8,233 nucleotides of DNA from Caryophanales bacterium (GTDB lineage Bacteria > Bacillota_I > Bacilli_A > RFN20 > CAG-826): contig JAQYER010000136.1 in the NCBI GenBank assembly GCA_028723545.1, positions 1 through 8,233 on the forward strand. Direction: 5' to 3'. Shown piece by piece: positions 5,241 through 8,233 of the stretch. Every line of letters begins with the position of its first letter. The first letter of the stretch is position 1. The position numbers and the translations under genes are program-made. Below the pieces are notes generated by a model. The model did not search any database, was not told where the DNA came from, and saw only the letters and a program-made list of their open reading frames with translations.

Positions 5241-5762
5241 TTATTCAAGAAAACTGAAATTACTAAAGCGAGAAAATTGGAAGAATGATTGAACAATTTC
5301 TTCTGGTGTTTCTGAATATCCATTGCATACCCATAATTTGTAAGCATTGAAAATTCCACCTGAAATAAATGAATAATAATACGATTTTAAACGTGGTAAA
5401 GAAATTCTAAAACGACGATCAAATTGTTTTTGAACGTGATCAAATAATCCCCTTTTAATTAATAATGATGATATTTCTCGACAAGCTGGTGAACCAAGAA
5501 AATTAAATAAACGAATCATATATTCTTCTAAAGGTAATTCATCAAAATTAAGATTAGTATTTTCAATATGTTCAGTTGTTTTGATATCTAAAAAATAATC
5601 TAATATTTCATCGACAGATTTGAAGTTGCGGTAATAAGACATTCTAGAGAAACCACTTTTATTAGTAATATCATTAATGGAAATTTCATGATATTCATGT
5701 TCTTTCAACAATTCAATAAGGGCTTCTGCTAAACATCTTTTTGTAAATTCTTTTCGATCCAT
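5241..5762 (-). CDS. TetR/AcrR-family transcriptional regulator (173 aa)
   Basis: A typical small TetR regulator: an N-terminal helix (MDRKEFTKRCLAEALIELL), the helix-turn-helix ISINDITNKSGFSRMSYYRNF at about 27-47, and a helical C-terminal ligand or dimer domain. The frame can be read from a GTG at 5783, but AAAGGA sits at 5774-5779 inside that extension, about 10 nt before the ATG at 5762, so I take the ATG. The C-terminal domain resembles the TetR_C type of uncharacterised Firmicutes regulators; the ligand is unknown. It is divergent from the GH3 gene with 203 bp between them, and ACATTTTGTGA repeats flank its own -10 box, so it probably represses itself and may control the glycosidase. 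Its stop faces the PP-loop gene across a shared terminator. Confidence 0.85.
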   Translation of the reverse strand: MDRKEFTKRCLAEALIELLKEHEYHEISINDITNKSGFSRMSYYRNFKSVDEILDYFLDIKTTEHIENTNLNFDELPLEEYMIRLFNFLGSPACREISSLLIKRGLFDHVQKQFDRRFRISLPRLKSYYYSFISGGIFNAYKLWVCNGYSETPEEIVQSFFQFSRFSNFSFLE

Positions 5763-5779
5763 ATTTAACGTTTCCTTTG

Positions 5780-5792
5780 TCACATTTTGTGA
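5780..5792. promoter_or_regulatory. operator-like inverted repeat
   Basis: TCACATTTTGTGA is a palindrome (TCACA-TTT-TGTGA). It lies between the TetR gene's predicted start of transcription and its ribosome binding site, and its ACATTTTGTGA core recurs 30 bp away, about three helical turns. Confidence 0.55.
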
Positions 5793-5803
5793 TATTTACA
5801 TAA

Positions 5804-5832
5804 ATTATATAACATTTTGTGAAACATGTAAC
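5804..5832 (-). promoter_or_regulatory. predicted promoter of the TetR gene
   Basis: On the minus strand GTTACA (5832-5827; four of six consensus bases) and a perfect TATAAT (5809-5804) are 17 bp apart. Transcription would start near 5797, giving a short leader before the ATG at 5762. The second operator-like repeat lies inside the spacer. Confidence 0.55.
5812..5822. promoter_or_regulatory. second operator-like repeat
   Basis: This is the second copy of ACATTTTGTGA (the A at 5812 to the A at 5822), between the -35 and -10 of the TetR promoter. A bound repressor here would block polymerase directly. Confidence 0.5.
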
Positions 5833-5862
5833 ATAAATATTAATTACAAAAAAATTAGTTAG

Positions 5863-5874
5863 AACATTAATGTT
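5863..5874. promoter_or_regulatory. perfect 12-bp palindrome upstream of the GH3 promoter
   Basis: AACATTAATGTT is a perfect palindrome about 27 bp upstream of the GH3 -35 box. Its AACATT half partly resembles the operator repeats. Short AT-rich palindromes also arise by chance. Confidence 0.3.
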
Positions 5875-5900
5875 ATTTCGCTTTTACGAATTTAGTTAAA

Positions 5901-5930
5901 TTGCATTAATTTTTAATAAATAACTATGTT
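5901..5930 (+). promoter_or_regulatory. predicted promoter of the GH3 gene
   Basis: TTGCAT (5901-5906, four of six) and TATGTT (5925-5930, four of six) are 18 bp apart, with a start near 5937 and a leader of about 30 nt. A weak AGGA lies 10 nt before the ATG at 5966. Confidence 0.4.
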
Positions 5931-5965
5931 AAAATTATTAAAACTACAAAATAGGAAAACGTTTT

Positions 5966-8233
5966 ATGAAATTGTTAGATTATGAAATTAAGCATATTGA
6001 ATATTGTTTAAATAATGCACACGAATCAACTTTATTTTTAAAAAGAAATGATGATTTTCCAATTAATAAGCCTTGTCGCGTTGCGTTATTTGGTAATGGA
6101 GCGAGAAACACTATTAAAGGTGGAACTGGATCTGGAGATGTTGTATCTAGGTGTTTTGTAACTTTTGAACAAGGATTAATTAATAAAGGATTTGAAATTA
6201 CTACTTCAACTTGGTTAGATCAATATCAAATTATCCGTGATTCTTGGCGTAAATCATATGTAAAAAGAATTAAAAAAGAAGCAAGACAAAAAGCCGTTTT
6301 AGCAGCGTATTATTGTATGGGTGCTTTTGAAAATGAACACGATTATGATTTGGATATATCTTCATATGATGGAGATATTGCAATATATGTCTTATCAAGA
6401 AATTCAGGTGAAGGAAATGATAGAAGAATTGTAAAAGGGGATGTTTTATTATCCGATACTGAAATTAAAGACATTAATTATCTTAATTCAAAATTTAAAA
6501 AGTTCATGCTTGTATTAAATGTTGGTGGTGTAATTGATTTATCGCCAGTCATTAATGTAAAAAATATTTTATATATTTCTCAATTAGGTGTTGTAACTGG
6601 AGATATTTTACCTCGGATATTATTAGGTGAAGTTAATCCGTCTGGAAAATTATCTACAACTTGGTCAAAAATTAATGATTATCATTTTATTCATGAATTT
6701 GGTGATTTAAACGATACATATTATAAAGAAGGTATCCATGTTGGTTATAAATATTTTGAATCAAAAAATATTCGTCCATATTTTGAATTTGGATATGGGC
6801 TTTCATACACTAATTTCAAAATTGAAATATTGAATATTGATGTTGATAATTCATTAGTTAATCTAAAAATTAAGGCAACTAACATTGGTAAATTTGACGG
6901 AAAAGAAGTCATTCAAATATATTTACATTGTCCGAAAGGAAAATTAGATAAACCTTATTCACAATTAATTGAATTTGAAAAAACTAAATTATTAAAACCT
7001 GACGAAGAACAAATAATTAATCTTAGTTTTGATTTAATTTCTTATCCTTCTTATGATGAAGAAAAATCATCATATGTTTTAGAAAAAGGAAATTATGTTG
7101 TAAGTGTTGGTAATAGTTCTCTTAATTTAACTCATGTCTTAAAATTAAAATTAAATAACGATGTGATAATTCAAAAATTAGAAAACAAATTAGGAAAAAC
7201 AGATTTTAATGATTATATAAATGAACGTTATATTGATGAAAATATCGATATTCCAACATTTAATGTTGATTTGAATAATTATCAAACAAAAAATGTTATT
7301 TACAAAAAAGAATACGTTATTAATAACGATTTATTTTCATATAGTAATGAACAATTAATGTATTTAACATTAGGCCATTTTGGAAAAGGATTAGCGTCTG
7401 TTGTTGGGGATTCATCTAAACACGCGCCGGGAGCAGCGGGGGAAACAACATTAAAAATACCTCAATTAAATAAATCTCTCGTTTTAGCGGATGGACCAGC
7501 TGGATTAAGATTAAAACAAACATATGGAATTGATAATAAAGGGATTTATGACATTGTTTGTGATCCGATTGTTACTCATATGGTTGATTTTCTTCCTTTA
7601 AAGGCCATTACTAAACATTTTATTGCCCCAGATAACTCAAAAAGAAAGGGAGAAATCCATCATCAATTCACAACTGCGATACCGATTGGAACGGCATTAG
7701 CCCAATCATTTAATAGACAATATGTTTATGAAATAGGAACAATTATTAAAAGTGAGATGGAATATTTTAATGTTGATTTATGGCTCGCTCCGGCGATAAA
7801 TATTCATCGAAATATTTTATGTGGTCGTAATTTTGAATATTATTCCGAAGATCCTTATTTATCAGGTGTTATTGCTTCATTTATTACAAAAGGTGTGCAA
7901 GAGAATTCTAATAAGGTTGTAACAATTAAGCATTTTGCTGCAAATAACCAAGAAATAAATCGAAATAATAATAATTCTCATGTATCCGAAAGAGCGTTAA
8001 GAGAAATATATTTAAAGCCATTTGAAATTGCAATTAAAGATGGTAACGCGAAAGCAATTATGACTTCATATAATTTAATTAATGGCGTGCATACTTCAGA
8101 ATCAAAACCTTTATTAGAAGATATTTTACGTATTGAGTGGGGATTTGATGGTTTAGTTATGTCTGACTGGATTGCCTCAGGTAGACATTTTTGCTTTAAA
8201 AATAAATACAAAGACCCATATGCATCAAATAAT
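5966..8233 (+). CDS. domain-permuted GH3 glycosidase (beta-glucosidase-like), 3' partial
   Basis: The frame is open from ATG 5966 to the right edge (756 residues seen). The domain order is reversed compared with common GH3 enzymes: the alpha/beta-sandwich domain comes first (RVALFGNGA 38-46, KGGTGSGDV 51-59, SRNSGEGNDR 144-153, GEVNPSGKLSTTW 221-233, FEFGYGLSYTNF 273-284), then a fibronectin-III-like segment (about 286-395), then the TIM-barrel (APGAAGETT 488-496, LADGPAGLR 507-515, GRNFEYYSEDP 620-630, KHFAANNQEINR 655-666, VMSDW 731-735). Asp734 of SDW is the expected nucleophile; the barrel end is cut by the window. This layout is known from rumen bacteria such as Ruminococcus and Butyrivibrio beta-glucosidases. 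There is no signal peptide, so it should act in the cytosol on imported oligosaccharides or glycosides; the exact sugar is not readable. The divergent TetR gene may regulate it. Confidence 0.88.
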   Translation, partial: MKLLDYEIKHIEYCLNNAHESTLFLKRNDDFPINKPCRVALFGNGARNTIKGGTGSGDVVSRCFVTFEQGLINKGFEITTSTWLDQYQIIRDSWRKSYVKRIKKEARQKAVLAAYYCMGAFENEHDYDLDISSYDGDIAIYVLSRNSGEGNDRRIVKGDVLLSDTEIKDINYLNSKFKKFMLVLNVGGVIDLSPVINVKNILYISQLGVVTGDILPRILLGEVNPSGKLSTTWSKINDYHFIHEFGDLNDTYYKEGIHVGYKYFESKNIRPYFEFGYGLSYTNFKIEILNIDVDNSLVNLKIKATNIGKFDGKEVIQIYLHCPKGKLDKPYSQLIEFEKTKLLKPDEEQIINLSFDLISYPSYDEEKSSYVLEKGNYVVSVGNSSLNLTHVLKLKLNNDVIIQKLENKLGKTDFNDYINERYIDENIDIPTFNVDLNNYQTKNVIYKKEYVINNDLFSYSNEQLMYLTLGHFGKGLASVVGDSSKHAPGAAGETTLKIPQLNKSLVLADGPAGLRLKQTYGIDNKGIYDIVCDPIVTHMVDFLPLKAITKHFIAPDNSKRKGEIHHQFTTAIPIGTALAQSFNRQYVYEIGTIIKSEMEYFNVDLWLAPAINIHRNILCGRNFEYYSEDPYLSGVIASFITKGVQENSNKVVTIKHFAANNQEINRNNNNSHVSERALREIYLKPFEIAIKDGNAKAIMTSYNLINGVHTSESKPLLEDILRIEWGFDGLVMSDWIASGRHFCFKNKYKDPYASNN

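Noticed and set aside
5141..5359. Minus-strand open frame of 72 codons
   Set aside because: It overlaps the TetR gene in another frame and crosses the terminator and the end of the PP-loop gene; no family resemblance.
5241..5783. TetR gene starting at GTG 5783
   Set aside because: The AAAGGA ribosome site lies inside this extension and the operator palindrome overlaps the GTG; the ATG at 5762 fits better.
7978..8211. Minus-strand open frame of 77 codons
   Set aside because: It is the complement of the well-conserved GH3 barrel region and is explained by it.

Overview
The window is very AT-rich and reads well with the standard bacterial code: every intact gene writes Trp as TGG, has no in-frame TGA, and gives a full-length family-like product. 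Its protein families (stand-alone RelA/SpoT-type HD hydrolase, YwaF/TMEM164 membrane protein, TcdA, TtcA-like PP-loop protein, domain-swapped GH3 beta-glucosidase) suggest a low-GC Firmicute, probably a gut- or rumen-type Bacilli or Mollicutes-related lineage that keeps code 11. The organism is an inference; no marker gene settles it.

Layout. (1) Positions 2-810: the 3' part of an HD-domain (p)ppGpp-hydrolase-like gene whose start lies upstream of the window, with a possible 56-codon ORF sharing a GTGA junction with its stop. (2) Positions 811-2175: an accessory-looking zone with almost no intact coding. It holds 23-bp-spaced direct repeats, a long hairpin that resembles a minus-strand terminator, a strong extended -10 promoter, about 370 nt of GC-richer sequence that folds into many nested helices (a candidate structured RNA), a small DUF4314-like gene whose ribosome binding site lies in the final hairpin, and a shredded DUF1016/YhcG-type nuclease gene with a partly duplicated segment. 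(3) Positions 2176-3582, minus strand: a YwaF/TMEM164-like integral membrane protein. (4) Positions 3680-5202, plus strand: a two-gene operon of tcdA and a TtcA-like PP-loop ATPase, both expected to act on tRNA anticodon-loop bases, closed by a bidirectional terminator. (5) From 5241: a TetR-family regulator on the minus strand, divergent from a large GH3 glycosidase gene that runs off the right edge. Their shared 203-bp intergenic region carries promoter elements and ACATTTTGTGA operator-like repeats.

How the parts may work together. The tcdA operon looks like housekeeping tRNA modification. The TetR/GH3 pair looks like a locally regulated sugar-utilisation unit. The most unusual part is 1063-1532: a promoter-driven, highly structured leader or free RNA ending in a terminator-like stem that also covers the AAAGGAG of the DUF4314-like gene. 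I could not assign it to a known RNA class by eye.
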